Assembly (NCBI RefSeq): GCF_036023875.1
Contig: NZ_CP107931.1
Span: forward strand, 2,852,001 to 2,916,000
DNA: 64,000 bases
From: Mycobacterium sp. NBC_00419
Lineage (GTDB): Bacteria > Actinomycetota > Actinomycetes > Mycobacteriales > Mycobacteriaceae
Reading direction: 5' to 3'
A program made the translations under genes and the position numbers. Positions 49,337-58,363 of this stretch are shown piece by piece. The stretch's first letter is position 1, and the number at the start of each line of letters is the position of its first letter. Under the pieces are notes generated by a model. It did no database searches, had not been told where the DNA came from, and saw nothing but the letters and a program-made list of their open reading frames with translations.

Positions 49337-50239
49337 GTGACCGACCGAGCACGCATCGATTTCCCGTCCCGCATCGGTGTGTGGTGGGCCGCGATGACCT
49401 GGCCCATCGCGGGCGCCCAAGAGGTGGCCCGTGAGATCGAATCGCTGGGCTACGGTTCGCTGTTCATCCCGGAAGTCGGCATGAAGGATTGCCTGGTGGA
49501 GTCGGCGGCGCTGCTCGAGGCCACCGACAAACTCGTCATCGGCACCGGCATCGCCAACATCCACGCCCGGCTCGCGACCGCCGCTGAAGGCGGCGGACGC
49601 ACCCTGAACGCGCTGTATCCCGGACGGTTCGTGCTCGGGCTCGGCGTCAGCCACGGCCCGCTGGTGGAGAACATGTTCGGCCTGTCCTACGACAAGCCGC
49701 TGTCCACCATGCGCACCTACCTGGAGCGCATGGCCGCGCTGCCCGACTTCATCGAGGCCGGCACCGGCCGGCCCACTCGGCTGCTGGCGGCGTTGGGCCC
49801 CAAGATGATCGAGCTGTCCGGCACGATGGCCGACGGCGCGCATCCCTACCTGGTCAACCCGGAGCAGACGGCGACCACCCGCGAGATCCTCGGTCCGGAC
49901 AAGTGGATCGTCTCCGAGCAGGCCGTCGTCGTCGGCGAGGATGCCGACGAACAACTGCGCCGGGCGCATCTGCACCTCGAGGGCTACTCAGCGTTGCCGA
50001 ATTACCGGAACTCGTGGCTGCGTCAGGGATTTGACGAATCAGACCTGGTCAAGGGTGGCTCGGACCGACTGGCCCGCGGCATCGTCGGCATGGGTTCGGT
50101 GGAGCAGGCCGCCGCCTCGGTGACCGCGCACCTCGACGCCGGTGCCGACCACGTGGTCGTGCAGGTACTCGGTGACGGCGACCAGAGCTGGGACCCGCGC
50201 CCGTCGCTGCGCGAACTGGCTGCCGCACTTGGGCTCTAG
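49337..50239 (+). CDS. LLM-class F420-dependent oxidoreductase (TIGR03620-like)
   Basis: 300 residues from GTG 49337, after GAAGGAG. IGVWWAAMTWPIAGAQEVAR, SLFIPEVGMKDCLVESAALL, LNALYPGRFVLGLGVSHGPL and RLLAALGPKMIELSGTMADG are marks of the subgroup TIGR03620. Substrate unknown. Lies 15 bp after the TetR gene, so it may be cotranscribed and drug-responsive. Its 3' end is 3 bp from the MCE gene. Confidence 0.88.
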   Translation: MTDRARIDFPSRIGVWWAAMTWPIAGAQEVAREIESLGYGSLFIPEVGMKDCLVESAALLEATDKLVIGTGIANIHARLATAAEGGGRTLNALYPGRFVLGLGVSHGPLVENMFGLSYDKPLSTMRTYLERMAALPDFIEAGTGRPTRLLAALGPKMIELSGTMADGAHPYLVNPEQTATTREILGPDKWIVSEQAVVVGEDADEQLRRAHLHLEGYSALPNYRNSWLRQGFDESDLVKGGSDRLARGIVGMGSVEQAAASVTAHLDAGADHVVVQVLGDGDQSWDPRPSLRELAAALGL

Positions 50240-50242
50240 GCC

Positions 50243-51484
50243 CTACGGGTTGATGGTGTTCTCGCCGACCTGACGTCCCCACACGTATTCGGTGAGGATC
50301 GGCTGGCCCAGTTCAAAGTGGTTGTACGGGGCCAGTGAGGCGCCGTAGTCGGCCACCAGGTACGGGGCCGGCCAGAAGTCGTGGGTGATCTCCTGCCAGC
50401 AACCGGGCGCCCCGCCCGGCCCGCCCTTGGCGTTCACCCGCGGCAAGTTGTCGGGGAACACGTACGGGTTCGGAGCGCCCGTCAGGCCGATGTGGAAGTC
50501 GATGGAGAATCCGTTTCCGCCCGCACTCTCCTTGGCCTTCGAGGTGGCGTAGTTGCGGATCGTGCAGAACAACTCCGGGCTGTAGGTGTCCAACAGCCGA
50601 GTCGTCGGCACCAGGTCACGCTGGCCGGCGATGAAGTACGGCGCCCCGCGTTCGAAGACGTCGGCTCCGGTGTTGCCGAAGCCGGTGGCCGCCAGCAGCG
50701 CTGCGTCCAGGTCGCCCTGCTGCTGGTTGAGCGAACGGGCGGTGGTCACCGCGTGGTCGAGGAAGGCCCAGAAGTCGGGGGAGGCCTGCTTGTAGACGTC
50801 GGCGAGCTTGGTCAGCTGCTGGATGTTGGAGCGGAGCTGGGGCATCTGTGGGTTGATGTCGTCGAGCACGGCATTGCCGTTGAGGACCGACTGGCCGAAC
50901 TTGGTACCCAGCCCGTCGAGCGCCTCGGCGGCCGCCGACAGCGTCAGGTTGAGCTTGACCGGGTCGACCTTCTCCGAGATCGAGGTCAGCGTCTCGAACA
51001 GCGTGTTGAACTCGGTGGTCACGTGGGTCACGTCGATCACCTCGGCGCTGGAGATGCGCGCCTTGCTGGGGTCGGCCGGGCTGCGGAACGACACGTACTT
51101 GTTGCCGAAGACGGTGGTGGCCTTGATCTCGGCGATGGCGTTGGCCGGGATCAGCTCGATGTACTTGGGGTCGACGTCCAACGACAGCTTGGCGCGGGTG
51201 ACGCCGTCGCGGTTGAGGGCGTCGACGCTGGTGACCCGGCCGATCTCGACACCGTTGAAGGTGACCTTTGAGCCGGGATCCATCACCAGGCCGGCCCGGT
51301 CGGAGACCATCGTCAACTGCGTCTTGGGTGCGAACTCACCGCGAAACTGCATGTAGACGAGGACCAGGAGGATTGTCAGCAGGATCGCCGTGACGGTGAA
51401 CGCGGTCTTGAGCGGGGGGTGGAACTGCCAGTGGCGGGTGTGCTCCTGCCACCAGCCGGACGCGGGTTTGTTCTCGGCACTCAC
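50243..51484 (-). CDS. Orphan MCE-family protein (MceA-like)
   Basis: 413 residues. One N-terminal membrane helix (LKTAFTVTAILLTILLVLVY), then the MCE domain (RAGLVMDPGSKVTFNGVEIG, GNKYVSFRSP) and a long helical part. The end HFELGQPILTEYVWGRQVGE is typical of MceA subunits. MCE proteins form hexameric lipid conduits and normally occur as six consecutive genes with two YrbE permeases. Here there is a single gene with neither yrbE nor mceB-F, so it must work with other Mce operons, or alone. It starts at GTG 51484. Confidence 0.9.
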   Translation of the reverse strand: MSAENKPASGWWQEHTRHWQFHPPLKTAFTVTAILLTILLVLVYMQFRGEFAPKTQLTMVSDRAGLVMDPGSKVTFNGVEIGRVTSVDALNRDGVTRAKLSLDVDPKYIELIPANAIAEIKATTVFGNKYVSFRSPADPSKARISSAEVIDVTHVTTEFNTLFETLTSISEKVDPVKLNLTLSAAAEALDGLGTKFGQSVLNGNAVLDDINPQMPQLRSNIQQLTKLADVYKQASPDFWAFLDHAVTTARSLNQQQGDLDAALLAATGFGNTGADVFERGAPYFIAGQRDLVPTTRLLDTYSPELFCTIRNYATSKAKESAGGNGFSIDFHIGLTGAPNPYVFPDNLPRVNAKGGPGGAPGCWQEITHDFWPAPYLVADYGASLAPYNHFELGQPILTEYVWGRQVGENTINP

Positions 51485-51695
51485 TGGCGGTGAACCTGAC
51501 TCATGGCACCCTCATCTCCTGAGGTGACGGGTCGGATAAGCACCGGCGATCCCCTCCGCCCCGTCGTTCAGTGCACCTTCAGCTCACTATCGCACGACCG
51601 TGCTCGTCAACAGGGCTTTCAGCAAAACGACCCAGGGTGACGGTGATGGCTGACGGCAGTGGAAGTGACGCCCGTCACGCTCACTGCCCGGACCG

Positions 51696-52499
51696 CTAGC
51701 CTGCGCTGATCGCCTGCCGTGCGAGATCGGAAACCGGTTGCAGCGCAGGGTATTTGGGCTCGCGGCCATTTCCCGACGAGCGGCCGCGCAGATGACGCCA
51801 CAGCCACGGAATGAGCAACCCGTGGGTCCACTGCGCCTGGGCGTACACCCGCGGCCAGAATCCGGTGCGTTCCACCTCCCCGCTGTGCAGGGCCCAGCCG
51901 TGGTTGCTGCCGGGAAGGCCCAGCGCCTCGGCCGCGGCCTCGGCGAACAACTGATGTCCCAGGGCCGAGGCGTGCATGCGGTCGTGACTCCAGGTGCGCG
52001 CCTCGGCCATCGACGGCGCGTTGTAGAGGTCGACTATCGCGAAACCGTGGCGCCGCGAGGCGGTCGAGATGACGTCGTTGATCTGCCGGACCCGGGCACC
52101 GATGAGCCGGCCGACCGGCAGCATCTTGGCGACGTCGGGGAACGTCGTGGTCACGACGGTCGCACCGGAGGCGGCCAGCCGGTTGTAGACCTCGTCGAGG
52201 TCGGCAAGCGCGGCGGTGAACGCCCGGCCCGGCCGGGTCACGTCGTTCATCCCGATGCAGACGGTGATCAGGTCGGGGTTCATCGCCAGCGCGCCGGGCA
52301 GCTGGTCGCTCAGGACGTCGATGATCCGGCGTCCACGGACGGCGAGGTTGGCGTACATCAGGCCGGGATAGCGGTGGTCGAGGCTGGCGGCCAGACGGTC
52401 GGCGAACCCCACCACTCCGACGGTGTCGTCGCCGTCCCACAGGCCCTCGGTTTGGCTGTCGCCGATCGCGACATAGCGGGCGAACCCGTTATCCGACAT
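51696..52499 (-). CDS. GDSL/SGNH-type hydrolase
   Basis: 267 residues. Block I YVAIGDSQTEGLWDGDDTVG with nucleophile Ser, block III VCIGMNDVTRPG, and block V SHDRMHASALGHQLFAE with the Asp-x2-His dyad. No signal peptide, so it is probably cytoplasmic. It resembles mycobacterial SGNH thioesterase/esterases. Start ATG 52499. A GTACGGAAGTAC repeat lies in the spacer to the divergent TetR gene, 69 bp long. Confidence 0.88.
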   Translation of the reverse strand: MSDNGFARYVAIGDSQTEGLWDGDDTVGVVGFADRLAASLDHRYPGLMYANLAVRGRRIIDVLSDQLPGALAMNPDLITVCIGMNDVTRPGRAFTAALADLDEVYNRLAASGATVVTTTFPDVAKMLPVGRLIGARVRQINDVISTASRRHGFAIVDLYNAPSMAEARTWSHDRMHASALGHQLFAEAAAEALGLPGSNHGWALHSGEVERTGFWPRVYAQAQWTHGLLIPWLWRHLRGRSSGNGREPKYPALQPVSDLARQAISAG

Positions 52500-52568
52500 G
52501 ATGTCGGACTCTAATGGCTGGTACGGAAGTACGATCGGCACGCAGCGGGAAGGTGGGGTGTACAGCCG

Positions 52569-53174
52569 GTGAAGTTGAGGTCTGAGGCACCGCGGGCGAC
52601 GACCGAACTGACGCCGCGCCAGCGACTCGTCGACGCCCTTGCCGCATCGATCGCAGATGTCGGCTACTCGGCCACCACCGTCGCCGACATCGTGCGCCGC
52701 GCGCGAACCTCCCGGCGCACCTTCTACGAACACTTCTCGGATCGCGAAGCCTGTCTGGTCGCATTGCTCAGCGACACCAACCGGGCGGCGATCGACGTCA
52801 TCTCGGCCGCCGTCGACCCGGCCGCCCCATGGGAGACGCAGATCCGCCAGGCGGTGCAGGCCTGGATTTCCAACGCCGAGTCACACCCGGCGGTGATGCT
52901 GAGCTGGATACGGGATCTGCCCGCGCTCGGCATGGCCGCCCGCGATCTGCAGCAGCACGTCACCGAGGCGTTCATCACGCTGGTCCAAACCCTCAGCGAC
53001 ACTGACGAATTGCATGCCGCCGGCATCAAGACCGTGTCGCGTCAGCGGGCGATCATGCTCATCGGGGGTCTGCGCGAGCTCACCGCGATGACTGTCGAAA
53101 GCGGCGGCCGGATGCGCGACGTCACCGATGAGGCCGTTGCCGCCGCGATCGCCCTGCTCGGCCCTACCGGGTGA
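52569..53174 (+). CDS. TetR family regulator (Rv0135c-like position)
   Basis: 201 residues from GTG 52569. HTH region RQRLVDALAASIADVGYSAT, then TVADIVRRARTSRRTFYEHF. M. tuberculosis has a 201-residue TetR gene (Rv0135c) next to cyp138, so this is a candidate counterpart, though the orientation differs here. Its last 11 bp overlap the convergent 74-residue gene. It is the likely binder of the tandem repeats upstream of the P450. Confidence 0.87.
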   Translation: MKLRSEAPRATTELTPRQRLVDALAASIADVGYSATTVADIVRRARTSRRTFYEHFSDREACLVALLSDTNRAAIDVISAAVDPAAPWETQIRQAVQAWISNAESHPAVMLSWIRDLPALGMAARDLQQHVTEAFITLVQTLSDTDELHAAGIKTVSRQRAIMLIGGLRELTAMTVESGGRMRDVTDEAVAAAIALLGPTG

Positions 53175-53388
53175 GCCAGGCGCGGACCTTGTCGAGGTCG
53201 CGGGTGTACGTCTCGAACATCTCGTCGTCGAAGTACGACGCCCCGCTGATCACCTGATCCCCTTGCCAGATCACCCGGACGCGGTACTTGTCGCGGGTGT
53301 AGACATCGGCGCGTTCCGCCTCGCGGGTGTACCAGCCGCGCCCCTCGCCGTATTCGCGCAGAGCCTGCCGCTCGCCGCTGACAGCCAT
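53164..53388 (-). CDS. Small hypothetical protein (74 residues)
   Basis: 74 residues: helix, then beta (ADVYTRDKYRVRVIWQGDQV, ISGASYFDDEMFETYTRDLD), then helix DKVRAWL. Soluble and charged. GAGGAG lies 8 nt before the ATG, so translation is likely. I do not recognise a family. It lies between TetR and the CYP138-like gene, divergent from the latter, and the operator repeats could serve both. Confidence 0.7.
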   Translation of the reverse strand: MAVSGERQALREYGEGRGWYTREAERADVYTRDKYRVRVIWQGDQVISGASYFDDEMFETYTRDLDKVRAWLTR

Positions 53389-53470
53389 CGGTCCATCTCC
53401 TCGTCGCAGTGCTCCATTGCCCTGAAGTCAGGGTACGGGGGCCGATCCGGGCGCCGCGGGTTGTGCCCCT

Positions 53471-53510
53471 CGGTACAGCGGCGTACCGTCTGTGGTACAG
53501 CGATGTACCG
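53471..53510. promoter_or_regulatory. Two tandem inverted repeats upstream of the CYP138-like gene
   Basis: CGGTAC-AGCGGC-GTACCG (53471-53488) and GGTAC-AGCGAT-GTACC (53494-53509) share arms and a 6-nt AGCGRY spacer. Their centres are 22 bp apart, two helical turns, so two dimers could bind side by side on one DNA face. They lie 18-57 nt before ATG 53528. A TetR operator is the most likely meaning. Confidence 0.72.
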
Positions 53511-53527
53511 AGATGAGGGGTAACCGC

Positions 53528-54886
53528 ATGGCAGAGGCGACGACCGATCCAGTCCGGCTGCCCCCCGGACCCCGGACGCCCAAGGCGATCCAGGGCCTGA
53601 AGTTCGTCGCCTCGCGGCGCACCTCGGTCGGTGCCCTGGCACGCCGATACGGCCCCAGCCTCACCCTGAACTTGCCGATCTTCGGCAAGACGGTCCTGAT
53701 CAGCGAACCGGAACTGATCAAGGACCTGTTCACAACGGGTAGCGAGCTCGTCGGGCGGGCCACCAACCTCGGCGAGGTGCTCGGCCCCGGATCGACGTTC
53801 AGTCTCGACGGCGACGAGCATCGCGCCCGCCGCAAACTGCTGGTGCCGCCCTTTCACGGCAAGCGGATGCAGGGTTACGAAGCCATCGTCGAAGAAGAGG
53901 TGATGTGCGAGATCGCCACCTGGCCCGAGGGCGTGGAATTCGCCACTCTGCCGTCGATGATGCGGATCACGCTCAACGCGATCCTGCGTACCGTGTTCGG
54001 GGCCGAAGGGACCGCCTTCGACGAACTGCGGGAGTTGCTTCCCCGCGCGGTCGAGGTGGGTTCCCGGATGGTGGTCCTGCCCAGGTCCTTCCGGCGCGAC
54101 TTCGGTCCACGCAGCCCGGGCGGGATGATGCGCCGGTATCGGCGCCGCTACGACGAGATCATCGACGCACTGATCGCCGAGGCGCTGGCGGACCCGAACT
54201 TCGAGGACCGCGCCGACGTGCTGTCGCTGATGGTGCGGGCGCGCTACGACGACGGCTCGAGGATCTCCAACGGTCACATCGCCGACGAACTGCTGACCCT
54301 GCTCACCGCAGGCCACGAGACGACCGCCACCACCCTGGCCTGGCTGGTGGAACGGGTGCGCCGGCAACCCGAACTGCTCGACCGCCTGCAACAGGAGGCC
54401 GACGCCGGGGGATCGGAACTGCAACAGGCCACCATCTGGGAGGTGCAGCGGGTGCGCCCCGTCATCGACGGCACATCGCGGCGCACGCTGACCAGAATCC
54501 GGCTGGGCGAGTGGGTGATTCCAGCCGACCACGTGGTGATGGTGAGCATCGCGCTGGCCCATACCTCCGGGTCACGCTTCCCGGATCCGTCGGCCTTCGA
54601 CCCCGACCGCTTTCTCGGTAGCCCGCCCGACAACTACGCCTGGATACCGTTCGGGGGTGGAATCCGCCGGTGCATCGGCGCGGCGTTCGCCAACATGGAG
54701 ATGAACGTGACGTTGCGAACCCTGTTGCGGGAGTTCGCCTTCGAGCCGACCAGTGCGCCGGGTGAGTCCTTGCATTCGCGCGGGATCGCCAACGCGCCCG
54801 GGGCGGGCGGTCTGGCTGTGGTTCGTCGCCGCGCCGACGCCTCCCGCCCGAACGGTCCTGCCAGCGCACTGGCGACCAGTTCGTAG
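53528..54886 (+). CDS. cyp138: Cytochrome P450, CYP138-like
   Basis: 452 residues. RLPPGPRTPKAIQGLKFVAS near the start, I-helix LLTAGHETTATTLAWLVERV, K-helix E-V-Q-R, heme loop FGGGIRRCIGAAFANMEMNV. Many segments (PPFHGKRMQGYEAIVEEEVM, FATLPSMMRITLNAILRTVF) resemble M. tuberculosis CYP138. The substrate of CYP138 is unknown. GAGGGG lies 7 nt before ATG 53528. No ferredoxin gene is adjacent. The symbol rests on recalled similarity, not an alignment. Confidence 0.9.
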   Translation: MAEATTDPVRLPPGPRTPKAIQGLKFVASRRTSVGALARRYGPSLTLNLPIFGKTVLISEPELIKDLFTTGSELVGRATNLGEVLGPGSTFSLDGDEHRARRKLLVPPFHGKRMQGYEAIVEEEVMCEIATWPEGVEFATLPSMMRITLNAILRTVFGAEGTAFDELRELLPRAVEVGSRMVVLPRSFRRDFGPRSPGGMMRRYRRRYDEIIDALIAEALADPNFEDRADVLSLMVRARYDDGSRISNGHIADELLTLLTAGHETTATTLAWLVERVRRQPELLDRLQQEADAGGSELQQATIWEVQRVRPVIDGTSRRTLTRIRLGEWVIPADHVVMVSIALAHTSGSRFPDPSAFDPDRFLGSPPDNYAWIPFGGGIRRCIGAAFANMEMNVTLRTLLREFAFEPTSAPGESLHSRGIANAPGAGGLAVVRRRADASRPNGPASALATSS

Positions 54887-54966
54887 GCGGCAACCTCGTC
54901 AGGTAGGCGTAGACCGGAGCTGTCGTGGGCATAGCTACACCGACAGCCGGAGGAGGCCTGACCACG

Positions 54967-55179
54967 ATGAACGACGAACCCAACCGCACTGCGCAGGAGA
55001 ACCCAACCAAGGACCGGTCGGACTGGGTCACCGGTGACGAGCCGATGACCGGACCACAGCGCAGCTACCTGGGCACATTGGCGCAAGAGGCCGGGGTCGA
55101 GGTCCCGGCGCACATGACCAAGGCGCAGGCCTCGGAACTGATCGACGAGCTGCAACAGAGCACCGGACGCGGGGCGTGA
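54967..55179 (+). CDS. DUF3072-type small protein
   Basis: 70 residues. The second half PMTGPQRSYLGTLAQEAGVE, then VPAHMTKAQASELIDELQQ is the DUF3072 helical motif, found as a short stand-alone protein in many actinobacteria. Function unknown. AGGAGG lies about 11 nt before ATG 54967. Its stop overlaps the start of the next gene. Confidence 0.82.
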   Translation: MNDEPNRTAQENPTKDRSDWVTGDEPMTGPQRSYLGTLAQEAGVEVPAHMTKAQASELIDELQQSTGRGA

Positions 55180-55421
55180 TGATCACGACCGACGACGTCC
55201 GTCGCCTGCTCGCCGCCGACGACGACGCCGTGCTGGTGCTCGTCGAAGGGCGCGTCGACGTCGTCGAACCGGCGGCCTTGGACACCGACGACTATCGGGG
55301 CGCACTACAGATCACCACCCGATCGGAACTCGTCGCCGGCAGCGGAACGAACCTGTCGGAGCGTGAACTCGCCGAGCAGGCCGGAGCCCTAGACTCCGCA
55401 GTGTCGGAGCTGGGCGGCTAG
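55176..55421 (+). CDS. Small acidic hypothetical protein
   Basis: 81 residues from GTG 55176 (overlaps the preceding stop): MMITTDDVRRLLAADDDAVL, then VLVEGRVDVVEPAALDTDDY, then a helical tail SERELAEQAGALDSAVSEL. Acidic and alpha/beta. Coupled with the DUF3072 gene. No family recognised. Its 3' end overlaps the convergent HugZ-like gene by 4 bp. Confidence 0.65.
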   Translation: MMITTDDVRRLLAADDDAVLVLVEGRVDVVEPAALDTDDYRGALQITTRSELVAGSGTNLSERELAEQAGALDSAVSELGG

Positions 55422-56218
55422 CCTTGGCGGGCGCGTGCGGTGAGATCGACTGCGGCCGAACGCAATTCATCGGCCGAGTTGAGCGGCGCGCCGAATCCGA
55501 CCCTGGTGTAGGCCACGCCGCGCGGCGTCTCGACACGCAGATCCAAGCCATAGCGGTCGATGCTGGAGCAGACCGCCGCCGTGGCGTCGGGATAACCGCC
55601 GAGTGCGCGAGCCATCGCCGCCAGCGAACCGGCGTGATCAGCGTTCAGATGTGCGACGGCGCCTGCGGCATGCGGGCGGACCGGGTCGGGATCGGCGGCA
55701 GCGTAGTCGGCCGCGGTAGCCGAATCCATCCGGCCGTAGCCGCCCACCCAGCGCACCCGGTGCACCCGCAGCACCCACAGCGAGAAATCCGAGTAGTCGA
55801 TGTAGTACTTGGCGGCGTCGACAGCCGCCAGGTGCGCCTCGCGCGCGGCGGCCAATTCGTCGCCGGCCGGGTGTTCGACCACCCCGGCCAACGTGATCCG
55901 GCCGCTGGCCAGCGGATCGGTCTCGCTGTTCGGCGCGACCACGGCCAGGCTGGCCCGGTGATCGCCGGCCAGGTTGCGTCCGTGCTCGGCCATGTGCGAC
56001 ACGCACAACACCGGTGCGCCGTCCAGCAGTCCGTAGGTGACGAACGAGGCCCACGGATCGCCGGCGGCGGTCAGGCTCGCCAGCACGCCGGTGTTGGTGG
56101 AGGCGGCGATGGTGCGGGCCTCCTCGGCCGCCGAGGGCCGGATGTCGTCGATGATCGGGCTCAGCGGCGGCGGTACCGAGGGGGCATCGCCAGGGTCGCC
56201 ATGATCACGGGATGCCAC
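55418..56218 (-). CDS. HugZ-like heme-utilisation / FMN-binding split-barrel protein
   Basis: 266 residues. N-terminal pyridoxamine-phosphate-oxidase-like split barrel (TGVLASLTAAGDPWASFVTY, GRITLAGVVEHPAGDE) and a C-terminal DUF2470 domain (AVAHLNADHAGSLAAMARAL) containing the His-rich HLNADH. This two-domain layout is that of HugZ heme oxygenase-like proteins. No heme transporter is nearby, so heme degradation is not assured; a flavin- or F420-dependent role is possible. Start ATG 56218. Confidence 0.85.
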   Translation of the reverse strand: MASRDHGDPGDAPSVPPPLSPIIDDIRPSAAEEARTIAASTNTGVLASLTAAGDPWASFVTYGLLDGAPVLCVSHMAEHGRNLAGDHRASLAVVAPNSETDPLASGRITLAGVVEHPAGDELAAAREAHLAAVDAAKYYIDYSDFSLWVLRVHRVRWVGGYGRMDSATAADYAAADPDPVRPHAAGAVAHLNADHAGSLAAMARALGGYPDATAAVCSSIDRYGLDLRVETPRGVAYTRVGFGAPLNSADELRSAAVDLTARARQG

Positions 56219-56369
56219 CCCGGCACGATACCGCGGCGGCCGAATGCCTCAATTCGCACCCGGGGCGGCAGTGAAGGAGCACGATCGAGACGACCTCGTT
56301 CACCTTCGCGACCCGCTGTGGACGCCGCGGCGCCACCGCATCGCCACCTGCTCACAAGAAGGTTCAGTC

Positions 56370-57497
56370 ATGAAGACCGCACGTCTGATCGCCCTCCTGT
56401 CCTGCGCCGCCGTCCTCGCAACCGCGGTCGGTTGCGCGCCGCCGGAGAAGAAGAATGACGGCCAGCAGACGAACTCCGGTGTCGCCGCTGCACAGGCGAC
56501 GTCGGCCGCCGACTTCGGCGGCATGGACGGACTCGTCGCCGCGGCAAAGAAGGAGGGCGAGCTCAACGTCATCGCGCTGCCGCCGGACTGGGCCAACTAC
56601 GGCGCCATCATCAAGGCATTTGGCGACAAGTACGGCATCAAGGTGAACTCGGCACAGCCCGACGCCGCCAGCCAGGACGAGATCAACGCCGCCAACCAGC
56701 AGAAGGGTCGCAGCACCGCGCCCGACGTCTTCGACCTCGGGCAGTCCGTGGCGCTGGCCAACACCGCGCTGTTCGCGCCCTACAAGGTCGCGACGTTCGA
56801 CAGCATCCCGGCGGAGTTGAAGGACCCCAACGGCACCTGGGTCAACGACTACGGCGGCTACATGTCGATCGGCTACGACTCGGCCAAAGTTCCCGATATG
56901 AGTTCGGTCAACGACCTGCTCAAGGCCGACTACAAGGGCAAGGTCGCACTCAACGGTGATCCCACCCAGGCCGGCGCCGCCTTCTCCGGCGTGGCCATGG
57001 TGGCGCTGTCGCAAGGCGGCTCGGCCGACGACGTCGCTCCCGGCGTCACCTTCTTCGGCAAGCTCAAGCAGGCCGGCAACTTCCTGCCCGTCGACCCGAC
57101 CCCGGCGACCATCGAATCGGGTCAGACCCCGGTGGTCATCGACTGGGATTACCTCAACGCCGCCGTGACCAAGAAACTGCCCAGCTGGAAGGTGTTCGTG
57201 CCGCAAGGCGCGGTCCTGGGCGGCTACTACTTCCAGGCGATCAACAAAGACGCTCCGCACCCGGCCGCGGCCCGGCTGTGGCAGGAGTTCCTCTACAGCG
57301 ACGAGGGACAGAACCTGTTCCTCGGCGGCGGGGCCCGTCCGGTGCGCGCCGACGCCATGGTCAAGTCCGGCACGATCGACGCCGCCGCCTACGAGAAGCT
57401 GCCGCCGGTCAGCGGGACGCCGGTGATCCTGAACCAGGCGCAGACGGACCAGGCCGGCAAGTACCTGGCCGACAACTGGGCCAAGGCGATCGGCTGA
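56370..57497 (+). CDS. ABC importer substrate-binding lipoprotein
   Basis: 375 residues. Lipoprotein signal MKTARLIALLSCAAVLATAV followed by lipobox GC, mature Cys at about 22. The two-lobe body (LNVIALPPDWANYGAIIKAF, PDVFDLGQSVALANTALFAP, YMSIGYDSAKVPDMSSVNDL) is of the PotD/iron type. First of a four-gene importer. The solute is unknown: polyamine, Fe3+ or a phosphonate-like compound are the common ones. AGAAGG lies before ATG 56370. Confidence 0.9.
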   Translation: MKTARLIALLSCAAVLATAVGCAPPEKKNDGQQTNSGVAAAQATSAADFGGMDGLVAAAKKEGELNVIALPPDWANYGAIIKAFGDKYGIKVNSAQPDAASQDEINAANQQKGRSTAPDVFDLGQSVALANTALFAPYKVATFDSIPAELKDPNGTWVNDYGGYMSIGYDSAKVPDMSSVNDLLKADYKGKVALNGDPTQAGAAFSGVAMVALSQGGSADDVAPGVTFFGKLKQAGNFLPVDPTPATIESGQTPVVIDWDYLNAAVTKKLPSWKVFVPQGAVLGGYYFQAINKDAPHPAAARLWQEFLYSDEGQNLFLGGGARPVRADAMVKSGTIDAAAYEKLPPVSGTPVILNQAQTDQAGKYLADNWAKAIG

Positions 57498-57502
57498 GAT
57501 AC

Positions 57503-58363
57503 GTGCCAGGCGGCGTCGCGGGCCGACGGTTACGTGAAGCGGTTCCGCTGCTGCCGTTCGGGTTGTTCGTCGGGATCTTCCTGATCGTTCCGACCGTCAC
57601 GGTCATCGTCTCGGCGTTTTATCTGGACGGCCAGTTCTCGCTGGACCGGATCGGTTTGCTGTTCTCGGGCACGGCGCTGTCCGCGCTCGGCAAGAGCGTG
57701 CTGCTCTCGGCGAGCACAGCGGTGATCGGTGCCGTCCTCGGCGCGGTGTTGTCCTGGCTGGTGTTCACCAGCTCACCGACCTCGGCGCTGCGCCGCGTGG
57801 TGCTGTCGCTGTGCAGCGTCCTGGCCCAATTCGGTGGTGTCGCACTCGCGTTCGCCTTCCTGGCCACCATCGGACTCAACGGTGTGCTGACGGTGTGGGT
57901 GTTCGAGCGCTTTGGGTTCAACCTGGCCGGCGACGGCTGGCTGTACTCGCTGCGCGGGCTGATCCTGGTCTACACCTACTTCCAGATCCCGCTGATGGTC
58001 ATCGTGTTCACCCCTGCCCTGGAGGGCTTGCGCGCCGAGTGGCGCGAGGCCGCGGTCAGCCTGGGCGCGACCCGGTGGGACTACTGGCGTGAGGTGGGTT
58101 TCCCGCTGCTGGCACCTGCCTTCCTCGGGTCGGCACTTCTGTTGTTCGCCAACGCATTCGCCGCCTATGCCACAGCGGCGGCGTTGGTCAGTCAGGGCAG
58201 TCCGATTGTGCCGCTGCTGATCCGGACGGCACTGACCTCCGAGGTGGTCCTCGGCCAGTCCGGGTTCGCCTACGCGCTGGCGTTGGAAATGGTCGTCGTG
58301 GTCGCTGTGGTGATGGCCGCCTACAACCTGCTTGTCCGCAGGACCGCGAGGTGGCTGCAGTGA
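57503..58363 (+). CDS. ABC importer permease (PotB-like)
   Basis: 286 residues from GTG 57503, 5 bp after the binding-protein stop. About six membrane segments. EAA-like loop LEGLRAEWREAAVSLGATRW DYW contacts the ATPase. Overlaps the next permease start (GTGA). Pairs with it as a heterodimer. Confidence 0.9.
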   Translation: MPGGVAGRRLREAVPLLPFGLFVGIFLIVPTVTVIVSAFYLDGQFSLDRIGLLFSGTALSALGKSVLLSASTAVIGAVLGAVLSWLVFTSSPTSALRRVVLSLCSVLAQFGGVALAFAFLATIGLNGVLTVWVFERFGFNLAGDGWLYSLRGLILVYTYFQIPLMVIVFTPALEGLRAEWREAAVSLGATRWDYWREVGFPLLAPAFLGSALLLFANAFAAYATAAALVSQGSPIVPLLIRTALTSEVVLGQSGFAYALALEMVVVVAVVMAAYNLLVRRTARWLQ

